DNA of 44,524 nucleotides from Fibrobacterota bacterium (GTDB lineage: Bacteria > Fibrobacterota > Fibrobacteria > UBA11236), in NCBI GenBank assembly GCA_019509785.1, contig JAEKLQ010000058.1, positions 1 to 44,524 on the forward strand, given 5' to 3'. Under the pieces are notes generated by a model, which saw only the letters and a program-made list of their open reading frames with translations, was not told the origin of the DNA and did no database searches. Of the stretch, positions 1-7,749 are shown piece after piece. The number at the start of each line of letters is the position of its first letter. Position 1 is the first letter of the stretch. The position numbers and the translations under genes are program-made.

Positions 1-2
1 AC

Positions 3-203
3 ATCCGGACCGTGCAGGATTTGCTGGGGCATAGCGACTTGGCGACGACGATGATCTACACCCATGTCGTGCAGTCGTTATCGGGGCGGGTGATGAGTCC
101 GTTGGATACATTCGGGGAGGGCGGCGAGCTGCGCGAACCCCAGGCGAGTTACGCGGACTGGGCGGGCGTGCTTTCCCTGGTCGATCGGTCCGGGCAATAT
201 TAG
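3..203 (+). CDS. Tyrosine recombinase / integron-integrase-like protein, C-terminal end (5' truncated by window)
   Basis: Only the last 66 residues are inside the window; the frame is open to the left edge. The sequence shows the end of a tyrosine recombinase catalytic domain: the [16 protein letters not shown] block carries the conserved second-box His and is followed by the nucleophilic Tyr in TMIYTHV. The ending with MSPLD shortly after the Tyr resembles integron integrases (typically ...SPLD) more than XerC/XerD, which usually stop sooner. This class cuts and rejoins DNA at short inverted core sites through a 3'-phosphotyrosyl link. No attC-like hairpin array was recognised downstream, and attI would lie upstream, outside the window. 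Recombinase identity is secure; the integron assignment is inference. Confidence 0.85.
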   Translation: MRTVQDLLGHSDLATTMIYTHVVQSLSGRVMSPLDTFGEGGELREPQASYADWAGVLSLVDRSGQY

Positions 204-332
204 CGGGAAGGCGGAATCGGGGCGGAAAGAACGGGCGGCCGGATAAAGTGCCAGGCCTTGCCTGAAGACCGGTCTCGCGGCGGTCAGAGGAGGCGCGGCG
301 GTCGAATGAGCGGGGCGGTCAGACGAGGGTGG

Positions 333-683
333 TCAGGCGAGTCTGCGGGTGAAGGCGATGTAGGAGAGGTCGGGGAGTTTCTGGCCCAGGGCGGAGGCGC
401 GGGAGGCCATCTGGCCGCGGTGGTGGAAGCCGTGGGAGAAGACATGGAGGATCATGTCGCGCGGGGCCGAACGGTGGGCGGAGCCGTCCAGGCGGAGGTA
501 GTCGATTTCGCGATCGGCGAGGCCGGTACGTAACAGGGCAAGCCAGCCATCGCGGCATTCATCGTTCAGGTTGGCGAGGGAATTGAGGAAGAGCGGGTCG
601 AACATGCGGCGATCCCAGTCCCGGCCGTAGGCCCGGTCCAGCCAGGCCTTGTCGCCCCGGAGGATGTGGCTGGCCATGGCCAC
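333..683 (-). CDS. DinB-like protein, N-terminally shortened
   Basis: The 116 residues match the later part of the DinB/YfiT four-helix bundle. MASHILRGDKAWLDR contains the first candidate metal His, and HVFSHGFHHRGQ supplies the other two. Family members are usually 150-170 residues, so the first helix (about 40 residues) is missing. The frame stays open upstream of the chosen GTG and still reads DinB-like for a few codons (NAGDQKEYF), but it meets a stop right at the end of the upstream RND gene. An AAGGA lies about 9 bases before the GTG, so translation is possible. It sits 27 bases downstream of the broken RND pump gene on the same strand. It is either a degraded remnant or a short functional variant; DinB proteins are often metal-dependent thiol transferases, and no substrate can be named here. 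Confidence 0.6.
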   Translation of the reverse strand: MAMASHILRGDKAWLDRAYGRDWDRRMFDPLFLNSLANLNDECRDGWLALLRTGLADREIDYLRLDGSAHRSAPRDMILHVFSHGFHHRGQMASRASALGQKLPDLSYIAFTRRLA

Positions 684-710
684 GAAATATTCCTTCTGGT
701 CTCCAGCATT

Positions 711-3700
711 TCAATGGCCCCGGGCGACTACGCCGTTGCTGTTCCCGGCGGGTAGGCCGTCCAAAGGCGCGTCGGTCAGGTCTTCCTTCACCTTCCAGCC
801 GCGCTTCTCTTTGATCTTCTCCCACGAGTAGTAGAAGGTCGGAACTACGACCAGGGTCAGCAGGGTGTTGAAGGCGAGGCCCCAGAATATGGCCCAGGCC
901 ATCGGCTTCCACCACAGGGCCGATTCCGATTTCGTTTCGAAACCGAAGTGGACGAAGTCGAGGCCCCAGCCGGTGGCCATGGGCAACAGGCCCAACATGG
1001 CGGTCACCGCGGTCAGGAGGACGGGGCGCAGGCGCGTGGCGCCGCCTTCCACCACCGCTTGGCGCAGGGGATGGCCGTGGCGGCGCAGATGGTTGATGAA
1101 ATCGATGAGCACGATCCCGTTCTTGGCCACCACGCCCGCGAGGGCGATGATGCCGATGCCGGTCATCATGATCGCGAAAGGCACCTGCATGATGGCGAGG
1201 CCCCAGTACACGCCGCCGATGGCGAGCAGGACTCCGATGAGCACCAGGAAGGGCTGCAACACCGAGTTGAACTGCATCACCACGATCAGGAACACCAGGG
1301 ATACGGCCATGAAGAAGGCCTTGAAGAGGAAGCGCGTGGTATCGTCCTGTTCGCGGTTGCTGGAGCCGGCTTGGATGCGGTAGCCCGGAGGCGCAGTTTT
1401 GTTGAGTTCGGCGGCGATTTTGGCGCCGGCGGCCTTGGCGCCGGACTCGTCCTGGACGCCGGGGGCCATGTCGCCCCAGACCTGGATGGTCCGGTTGCCT
1501 TCGACGTGGGAGATCTTCGCCAGGCTGGCGCCTTGGGTGATGCGGACCATGGAGGTGAGCGGTACCTGCGCGCCGTCATGGGGAACGGTGATTTGGTCCA
1601 GGCCCTGGAAGTTCTCGCGGGTCTTGGGATCCAGGCGCACCATCACGTCGTACTCGTCCTTACCGACGCGGAACTTGGCGGCTTCGATGCCGTGGATGGA
1701 GCCGCGTACCGCCAGGGCCACGTCGGCGGTGGTCACGCCCAACGCCTTGGCCTGCTCGCGATCGATGTCGACGCGCAATTCCGGGCGCACGGGATCGTAA
1801 TCCCAATCGGGATTGACCACGTTGGGGATGGTCGCGATTTTGGCCTTGAGGTCGCCGGCCAATTTGGAGAGCATGCCGAAGTCATCGCCCACGACTTCGA
1901 AGGAGACGGGATGGCCCTGGGGCGGGCCTTGTTGCTGTTCCTTAACCGAGACCTTCCAGCCCGGCAAGATATCCTTCATGTTCCTCTGCATCCAATCCAT
2001 GGACAGCCAGGAGCTCACGTTGCGTTCGCTATAGTCCTTGAAGGACACGTCGACGTAGGCCTTGTGCGACTCGGGCTGGCGGTCGCCTCCGTTATTGTCG
2101 GGGGGCCCGAAGCCGACCACGCCGGAGAAGGCGTCCACGTCGGCGCTATCGGCGGGCATGGTGAAGAGCTTCTTTTCCACCACCTTGAGGGCGGAATCGG
2201 TTTCGCTGATGTCGATGCCCAAGGGCCCGGTGACGCCCACGGCGGCGACCAGGGGATCGATCTTGGGGAAGAACAGGACGCCCAAGTGGGTGGCGCCGTA
2301 GACCATGATGCCGCCGACGAAGAACAGGACGCAGAACGCGAAGATGAGCCAGGGATGCACGATGATTCGATCCAAGGCGCCGCCGTAACGCTGCTTGACT
2401 TTTTCCCAGCGCTCGCCGCCCTCTTCGAGTTTGGGGCTCTTGACCATGAACAACGATGCGAAGACGGGATTGAATACGAAGGCGACGAAAAGGGATCCGG
2501 CCAGGGTCACGGATACGGTGATGGGCAGGTACTTGAAGAACTGGCCCATCATGCCGGGCATCAGAAGGAGCGGCAGGAAGGCGAAGATGGTCGTCAAGGT
2601 GGCGGTGGCCACCGGCAACATCACTTCCTTGGTGCCGTCGATGGCGGCCTGGACGCGGTTCTTCCCCATGGTCAAATGTCGGTAGATGTTCTCGACCACG
2701 ACGATGCCGTCATCGACCAGCATGCCTAACGCGATCACCAGGGAGAACAGCACCACCATGTTCAGGGTGATGCCGGAATAATCCAGCACCAGGAATCCCA
2801 TCATCATGGAGAAGGGGATGGCGGTGGAGATGAAGAAGCTGTTACGGGCGCCCAGGAAGAAGGTGAGCACGATGAATACCAGCAAGACGCCGGTAAGGAT
2901 GTGGTTGATCAGTTCGTGGAACATGCGGCGGATGGCGATGGACTGATCGAGGGTGTACTTGACTTCGGTTCCGTGCGGCCAGCTGGGCTGCAATTCCGCG
3001 ACGATGGCCTTGGCCTGGTCCACCAGTTCCACGATGTTGGAGCCCGGGCGTTTGGTGAGGGAGATGGCCACCGAATTCTTCCCGTGCAGGCGGAAGACGG
3101 TCGAGCGATCGCGGGCGTATCCGAAATGCACGTTGGCCACGTCGCGCACGCGCACCAGGCTGGAGCGGGTCCCGCGGACGATCAGATTCGCGAAGTCGTC
3201 GGGATTGGACAGTTCGCCGGTGAGCTGGATGCTGAAGCGGTTGCCGCCGGCCACCAAGGTGCCGCCCGGGATGTTGCGATGGTTCCCTTGCACCGTCTTC
3301 ATCAAATCGTCGAGGCTGACGCCGTATTGGCGCATGCGGTAAGGATCGGCGTCGATGGCCACTTCCTTGGTCTGCTTGCCGGTCAGATCTGCGTTGAGAA
3401 CGCCGGGCAGGGCCTTCATGCGATCCTTGAGGTCGTCGGCGAGGCGATCCAGGCGTTCGCTTTCGTAGTCGCCGGACAGGGAGATGACGAAGATGGGCAT
3501 GTTGGAGAAGTTCAGCTCCGTGACCACCGGCTCCTTGGCGTCGTCGGGGATATCGGGCTTGGCCTCGTCGACCTTGTCCTTGACGCGGCGCAAGGCGGTC
3601 TCCACGGGCACGTCGGCGTTGAATTCCACCTGGATCAGCGAGACGCTTTCCATGGATTGGCTGGTGGACTTCTTCATCCCGTCCAGGCCCTGGAGCTTGT

Positions 3701-3858
3701 CCTCGATCTTGTCGGTGACCAGCTTTTCCATGGAGGGGGATCTTGACCTCGGGGAAGGATTCCAGGGGCATGCTCTTGAAGGACATCGAGCCCGCGATGA
3801 GCAGGATGATCGCCAGCACGATGACGGTGACCGGATTTTTGACTGCGAACTTGGTCAT
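711..3858 (-). pseudogene. RND efflux pump (AcrB/HAE1-type inner-membrane transporter), frameshifted near the 5' end
   Basis: Two frames together make one RND transporter of about 1,040 residues. The first frame (from ATG 3858) gives MTKFAVKNPVTVIVL, the first membrane helix, and runs to FPEVKIP. The second resumes at MEKLVTDKIED (3731) and continues to the end at 711. Compared with AcrB-like proteins, about 14 residues are absent between FPEVKIP and MEKLVTD, where a VxTxYPGASP-type segment is expected. A deletion of roughly 40 bases, not a multiple of three, therefore explains the shift. The rest is intact: the proton-relay Asp pair in LVDDGIVVVEN, the second-half Lys in VAKNGIVLIDF, and two porter-domain repeats. 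It is the pump of the tetR-tolC-adaptor operon. It may be a true pseudogene or an assembly or read error; a start inside the second frame would lack the first helix. Confidence 0.8.
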
Positions 3859-3889
3859 GGGGGACTCCCTGGTGTCAATTCAGTGAAAA

Positions 3890-3968
3890 GGGTACAGGGT
3901 TCAGGGTACAGGGTTTGGGCTGCGGTTGCGCGTTTACGACGTTTCCCTGCACCCTGAACCCTGTACCC
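3890..3968. repeat. Large intergenic hairpin built from 7-base GGGTWCA units
   Basis: The left arm (3890-3913) is three and a half copies of a GGGTACA/GGGTTCA 7-mer, and the right arm (3945-3968) is its reverse complement. They agree at 23 of 24 positions, around a 31-base loop. A further unit extends the right side to about 3976. The element lies between the adaptor stop and the RND start on the minus strand, so an RNA copy would fold into a 24-bp stem. No T-run follows it. It may act as an mRNA stabiliser or attenuator setting different adaptor and pump levels, or it may be a copy of a dispersed repeat family. Confidence 0.8.
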
Positions 3969-3985
3969 TGCACCCTCGGTTTTCC

Positions 3986-5092
3986 TTACTTACCCGCCGC
4001 CAATTGCCGCGGGATGTCGTATACGATCTTCGATCCCGTCGCCACCTGGAAGGCTCCGGTGGTGATCAAGGTATCGCCTCCCGAAACGCCGTTGTCGATG
4101 ACGACCGAGTCGCCGGAGGTGGCGCCCAGCTTCACGGGCACTTCCAGGGCCTTGCCGCCGCGGGCAAGCATCACCATGGTGCCCTCTTGCATCCGCAGCA
4201 CCGCCGTCGAAGGGACGACCACGGCATTGGCGATCTTGCGGCGCAGGATGCGGGCGCGGCCCACCATGCCCGGGCGCAGCGTATTGCCCGGATTGGGCAC
4301 TTCGATGCGGGCCATGACGGTGCGATTGTGTTCCTCCACCGCGCGATCCACGCTTTTCAGCCTGCCGGAGAAAGCGCGTCCGGTGTCTTGCACCAGGGAG
4401 AATTCGGCGGTCTGGCCTTCATGGAAATCACGGGCTTCGGTTTCGGGGATGGACACGACCGCCTCCAGACGGTTGGTCGCGGCCACGCGCACCGTAGGCG
4501 CGTTGGGGGCCACCGATTGGAATCGCTCCACCAGACGGCTCACCAGCACGCCGGCGAAGGGGGCCTGGCAGCGGCTGTCTTCATAGGTACGCTGGGCCTG
4601 CAGCATGCCGACGCGCGCCTGTTGGAAGCCCAACTCGGCCTGGTCGAGCACGGCCTTGCCCACGAATCCCTTTTCCACGTTCACCTTTTGGCGCTCGAGC
4701 TCTCCCCGGGCCACTTCGACCTGGGACTTGGCAGCCGCGAGCATGGCCGAATACTTGGCGCTCTCGATGTCGCACAAGGCTTGCCCCGCCGCCACCGACT
4801 TGCCCACGTCGCTGATCTGGTTCACCCGCCCGCCCTGCATGGGCGCGGTCAGGGTGGCGTCTTCGCCACCACGCAGATCGGCGCTGTAGGCGCCCCAATC
4901 CTCGAAAGGACGGACCAGGGCCGCCGTGACCACCACGTGGATGGCTTCGCCCGACGCGGCCGGCGCGCCGCTTTCCGCGGCCCCTTCTTTCTTCTTGCAA
5001 CCGCCCAGCGCCAGCAGGACGATGAGGGCCGCCGCAGCGGTGACGGCGTGCGGGGCCGCTCTAAATAACGGGGCGTGGATGCGGATGTTCAT
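3986..5092 (-). CDS. RND efflux periplasmic adaptor (membrane fusion lipoprotein)
   Basis: A 368-residue HlyD/AcrA-family adaptor that links the inner-membrane RND pump to the TolC-like channel. It has an N-terminal signal with a lipobox LGGC (Cys32), so it should be lipid-anchored facing the periplasm. Next come a barrel-sandwich/lipoyl-like half (APMQGGRVNQISDVGKSV), an alpha-hairpin with coiled-coil character (about residues 105-165), the second lipoyl half (CQAPFAGVLVSRLVE), a beta-barrel and a membrane-proximal domain ending near GAFQVATGSKI. Its ATG overlaps the tolC-like stop by 4 bases (ATGA), and a GAGGAGG Shine-Dalgarno lies within the end of the upstream gene, so the two are translationally coupled. 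The following pump gene is frameshifted, which leaves this adaptor without an intact partner inside the window. Confidence 0.93.
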   Translation of the reverse strand: MNIRIHAPLFRAAPHAVTAAAALIVLLALGGCKKKEGAAESGAPAASGEAIHVVVTAALVRPFEDWGAYSADLRGGEDATLTAPMQGGRVNQISDVGKSVAAGQALCDIESAKYSAMLAAAKSQVEVARGELERQKVNVEKGFVGKAVLDQAELGFQQARVGMLQAQRTYEDSRCQAPFAGVLVSRLVERFQSVAPNAPTVRVAATNRLEAVVSIPETEARDFHEGQTAEFSLVQDTGRAFSGRLKSVDRAVEEHNRTVMARIEVPNPGNTLRPGMVGRARILRRKIANAVVVPSTAVLRMQEGTMVMLARGGKALEVPVKLGATSGDSVVIDNGVSGGDTLITTGAFQVATGSKIVYDIPRQLAAGK

Positions 5093-6522
5093 GGGACCTC
5101 CTCAGTAATCAAAGCTTTGCCTAGGGCGAGCCGCAAGGCGGCCTGGGAACGGATGCGGGCATGGTTGGCGCCCAAGTAACCGAAGGACGCGTCGCGAAAG
5201 GCTTGCTCCGCTTCCAGTAAATCGGTGAGCTGGCCTTTACCGGCCCGGAAATCCTCGCTGAGCATTTCCTGCGCAGCCTGGGCGGCTTGTACGGCCTGCT
5301 GGGCGGCCGCCAGCGACGTATCCGAAGTCTGGTAATCGCGCCAGGCGTTCTCGATCTCGATACGCATCATCTTGCGGGCCTGGCGGGCCGAGAGCCCGAG
5401 GGAACGGGCGTCCGACTGTAACTGATGCGCTTGGGACATGAGTCCCATGCCGTCGAAGATGGGCCAATTGAGGCCGATGCCAACCTGCCATTCGCGGTTT
5501 TGCTCCAGCTCCCCCAATTGATTGAGCTTGTAGGCCAGCACGCCGACCTTGCCCGTCGCCCCGAGGGAAGGCAGGTATTGCATCTTCAGGTATTTGGCCT
5601 GGCCTTCCAGCGATTGCTGGCTCAATTCCATGGCCCGCACGTCCGGACGCTCGCTAATGATTTGATCCAGCGACTGGCTGTCCGGCAAGGCGCTCACGGG
5701 CTCGACGGCGATATGCGCCGAAGTATCCAGGTCGGTTTGCGCGTTCAGGGCCCGGCCCAGTACGCGGTTGAGCGCCATCAGGGAAGCGGCCGCATCGCGC
5801 TCGGCCTGGAGGCGCTGGGGTTCCAGCGACTTTTGATAAGTGACCGCGCGCAAGACGTCCGAGCGGCGGAAGGCGGCGCCCATTTTGAAGTTCGTCTGGA
5901 GGAAGTTCACCGTTTCCGTGGCCCGCTTGGTGGAGGCCTCGAAAGTGCCGAGGCGGGCCTTGGCGGTCACCGCGCCGTAATACGCGTCCAGCACTTGCAA
6001 TTGCAATTGCTGGAGGGAACGCCGTTGGTCGCTTTCGTTGGCGCGCTCTTGGATGCCGGCGGTGTGGATGGCTTGCGACAAGCGGCCGAAGGAGAAAAGC
6101 GATTGGTCAGCCTGGACCCCATAGCTCATGCGGGTCTGGGCGATGTTGATGACGCTCGATCCGCCTCCCTGCGGGGTATTGTCGACGGGTACTTCGCCGT
6201 TCACCACCTTCAGGCTACCGTCCGGATTCTTCTGGTAGACGGGAGCCGGTTTGAATCCCAAGGAACTCGGGTCGAAGGGCGAAGCCCCGCGGCCCACGTC
6301 CGCGTAGGCGGAGATGCGCGGGAAGCCGCTGGACCAGGCTTGCTGCTCGAGCGCTTTGAAGCGTACCGTTTTCTCCTTGAGGATCAAGGCCTCTTCGCTA
6401 TGGGCCATGGCCTCGCGGATGGCTTGCTCTAAGGTGAGGGACTCGGCATGCGCGCGCGCCCCGAGCAGGAGCACGGGGAGCGTGGCGGCGAGGAGGCCGA
6501 GTCGAACGGGATTATTTGGCAT
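5089..6522 (-). CDS. TolC-family outer-membrane efflux channel
   Basis: A 477-residue outer-membrane factor with a cleavable signal peptide (hydrophobic stretch followed by ARAHA). The pattern is typical of TolC/OprM: SLTLEQAIREAM at the start of the mature protein, long Ala/Gln-rich amphipathic helices with internal duplication (about residues 150-260 and 370-460), and a late LTDLLEAEQAFRDA helix. It would form the trimeric outer-membrane barrel and periplasmic tunnel for the adjacent RND system. Its start overlaps the tetR stop by 11 bases and its stop overlaps the adaptor start by 4 bases, so the operon is tightly packed. A GGGCGGA sequence precedes the ATG. No defect is seen in this gene. 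Confidence 0.93.
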   Translation of the reverse strand: MPNNPVRLGLLAATLPVLLLGARAHAESLTLEQAIREAMAHSEEALILKEKTVRFKALEQQAWSSGFPRISAYADVGRGASPFDPSSLGFKPAPVYQKNPDGSLKVVNGEVPVDNTPQGGGSSVINIAQTRMSYGVQADQSLFSFGRLSQAIHTAGIQERANESDQRRSLQQLQLQVLDAYYGAVTAKARLGTFEASTKRATETVNFLQTNFKMGAAFRRSDVLRAVTYQKSLEPQRLQAERDAAASLMALNRVLGRALNAQTDLDTSAHIAVEPVSALPDSQSLDQIISERPDVRAMELSQQSLEGQAKYLKMQYLPSLGATGKVGVLAYKLNQLGELEQNREWQVGIGLNWPIFDGMGLMSQAHQLQSDARSLGLSARQARKMMRIEIENAWRDYQTSDTSLAAAQQAVQAAQAAQEMLSEDFRAGKGQLTDLLEAEQAFRDASFGYLGANHARIRSQAALRLALGKALITEEVP

Positions 6523-7144
6523 GGTATTCCGCCCTGGCTTTATCGGTGAGCAAACCCTCGAACAGCGTCTTGCAGATGGCGTCGTACACGGCGGAGGGCT
6601 TGAAGGGAAGCGATGACAACGTTTCCGGATTGAGGATGTCGCGCACGACGGTCGAGTAGATCAGGATGAACAGGCGTTCGTCCACGTCCTTGCGGAACTG
6701 GCCCTTCTGCCGGCCTTCCTTGATGAGGGCGCCGAAATCGTCGGCGATGGTCTTCTGCCGTTGCTCCTCGACGCGCTTCCAGATATCCGGGGCATGGCGG
6801 CGCAGATCATGGACCAACGGCTCGCTCATCTGGTTGAAGAGCGCGTTCAGGTAAGACATGGTGAGCTTCAGCCGTTCCAAAGGGGATAAGTCCTTCCGGC
6901 CGCATATCGCCTTGAGCTCGCCGTTGCATTCTTGGATATGGGCGGAAGTGGTCGCCTCCAGCAAATCCTCTTTGCTGGGAAAGTGCCGGTACAGGGTTTT
7001 CTTGCTCATGCCCAGCGCCTCGGCGGCTTCATCCATGGTCACGCGGCTGAAGCCGTAACGGAAGAACAAGCCGCGCGCCTCCGCGAGGATGCGGTTGCGG
7101 ACCTCGTTCTCGGTGTGCACGCTGGTGTCGGCTGGGGCGGACAT
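6512..7144 (-). CDS. TetR/AcrR-family transcriptional regulator
   Basis: A 210-residue TetR-family protein. Residues about 15-65 form the three-helix DNA-binding domain: FRYGFSRVTMDEAAEALG is followed by the recognition-helix signature MSKKTLYRHFPSKEDLL. The C-terminal part is a variable all-alpha ligand-binding domain. It is the first gene of the efflux operon (tetR-tolC-adaptor-RND) and most likely represses that operon until a pump substrate binds. A 10-bp inverted repeat lies directly upstream, over the predicted -10 region, and is a natural operator. The Shine-Dalgarno before the chosen ATG is weak. The ligand cannot be predicted. Confidence 0.92.
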   Translation of the reverse strand: MSAPADTSVHTENEVRNRILAEARGLFFRYGFSRVTMDEAAEALGMSKKTLYRHFPSKEDLLEATTSAHIQECNGELKAICGRKDLSPLERLKLTMSYLNALFNQMSEPLVHDLRRHAPDIWKRVEEQRQKTIADDFGALIKEGRQKGQFRKDVDERLFILIYSTVVRDILNPETLSSLPFKPSAVYDAICKTLFEGLLTDKARAEYHAK

Positions 7145-7157
7145 AATCAGGAAACCC

Positions 7158-7187
7158 TGGAAACTCCTTAAGTGTCTGGAGTTTCCA
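7158..7187 (-). promoter_or_regulatory. Candidate TetR operator (10-bp inverted repeat)
   Basis: TGGAAACTCC and GGAGTTTCCA form perfect 10-bp arms around a 10-base spacer, 14 bases upstream of the tetR start. On the minus strand this covers the place where the -10 and transcription start would lie, given the TTGACA at 7208-7203. Steric autorepression by the TetR protein is therefore likely. Binding itself is inference. Confidence 0.55.
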
Positions 7188-7208
7188 AACTAATCATTGT
7201 CCTGTCAA
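7180..7208 (-). promoter_or_regulatory. Candidate sigma-70 promoter of the efflux operon
   Basis: On the minus strand a perfect -35 TTGACA (7208-7203) is followed after 17 bases by a weak -10 GAAACT (7185-7180). The -35 is part of a small palindrome, TGTCAA-T-TTGACA (7203-7215). The weak -10 falls inside the candidate TetR operator, as expected for a repressed promoter. Confidence 0.4.
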
Positions 7209-7321
7209 TTTGACAAGGGGGTTTCGCGCACCGGGCCGTTTCCGGGGGCGTTTCCAAATAGGTAGCAAAGCCAGATTTGCTGGTCAGCGGCCCGGCGCTA
7301 ATTAGGGAGCATGGCCCGATT

Positions 7322-7347
7322 CCGGTTACTGACCGAGAGGTAACCGG
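7322..7347. promoter_or_regulatory. Inverted repeat upstream of the CMD-like gene
   Basis: CCGGTTAC (7322-7329) and GTAACCGG (7340-7347) are perfect 8-bp arms with a 10-base spacer, 67 bases before the start of the four-gene redox cluster. A second repeat, AGCAAA-N6-TTTGCT, lies at 7264-7281. Either could be an operator for a regulator that is not encoded in the window. No convincing -35/-10 pair was found beside them. Confidence 0.35.
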
Positions 7348-7413
7348 TAATTTCCCGCCGCTCAATCTCCAGAAGAGGTAATTTCTCCCCCACTCCCCCC
7401 AGAAAGGCAAGCC

Positions 7414-7743
7414 ATGTCCAGCTATTATCTCTCTGAAGATTTGGCCCGATTCGGTGAAATGGCCAAGACCCAGCCGGGACTGTTCGATCTGTTCATGAAA
7501 TGGTACGGGGCCGCGATGGAGCCCGGCGCCTTGGACGGGCGGACCAAAAAGCTGATCGCCCTGGCGGTCGCATTCGCGATCCAAGAGCCCTACTGCATCG
7601 ACTCCTACGCGGGCCAATGCGCCGAAGCGGGCATTTCCCCGGAAGAAATGGCGGAAGCGGTGAACGTGGCGGCTTCCATCCGGGGCGGCGGGACCATCGC
7701 CCATTGGGCGCAGGTGGGAAATACCCTGGCCCGTAAGGGCTGA
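7414..7743 (+). CDS. AhpD/carboxymuconolactone-decarboxylase-like protein with EPYC in place of CPYC
   Basis: A 109-residue CMD-fold protein. The layout YY..DL.RFGE (residues 4-15), GALDGRTKKLIALAVAFA (38-55), then PYCIDSY and the AASIRGG motif (86-92) strongly recalls the peroxidase-like CMD proteins found beside arsenosugar-type radical SAM genes. In those the redox motif is CPYC, or U-PYC in selenoprotein forms. Here the first position is Glu58 (codon GAG), so only Cys61 remains and a CxxC disulfide cannot form; another Cys follows at 69. It starts a tight cluster with an FAD enzyme 6 bases downstream. AAGG lies about 10 bases before the ATG. A role in peroxide or thiol redox chemistry, or as a non-redox scaffold, is inference. 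Confidence 0.85.
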   Translation: MSSYYLSEDLARFGEMAKTQPGLFDLFMKWYGAAMEPGALDGRTKKLIALAVAFAIQEPYCIDSYAGQCAEAGISPEEMAEAVNVAASIRGGGTIAHWAQVGNTLARKG

Positions 7744-7749
7744 GGCCGC

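Noticed and set aside
204-332. attC-like cassette recombination site after the recombinase
   Set aside because: No GTTRRRY-type core or long imperfect palindrome was found in the 129-base gap.
948-2729. 593-residue open frame on the plus strand opposite the RND gene
   Set aside because: It is the antisense of a clearly conserved transporter. Its His/Asp/Glu/Gly-rich make-up is what GC-rich codon bias gives in that frame, and no family is recognised.
7585-7600. Possible selenocysteine at the CMD redox motif
   Set aside because: Relatives may use UGA here, but the codon is GAG (Glu) and no in-frame TGA is present.
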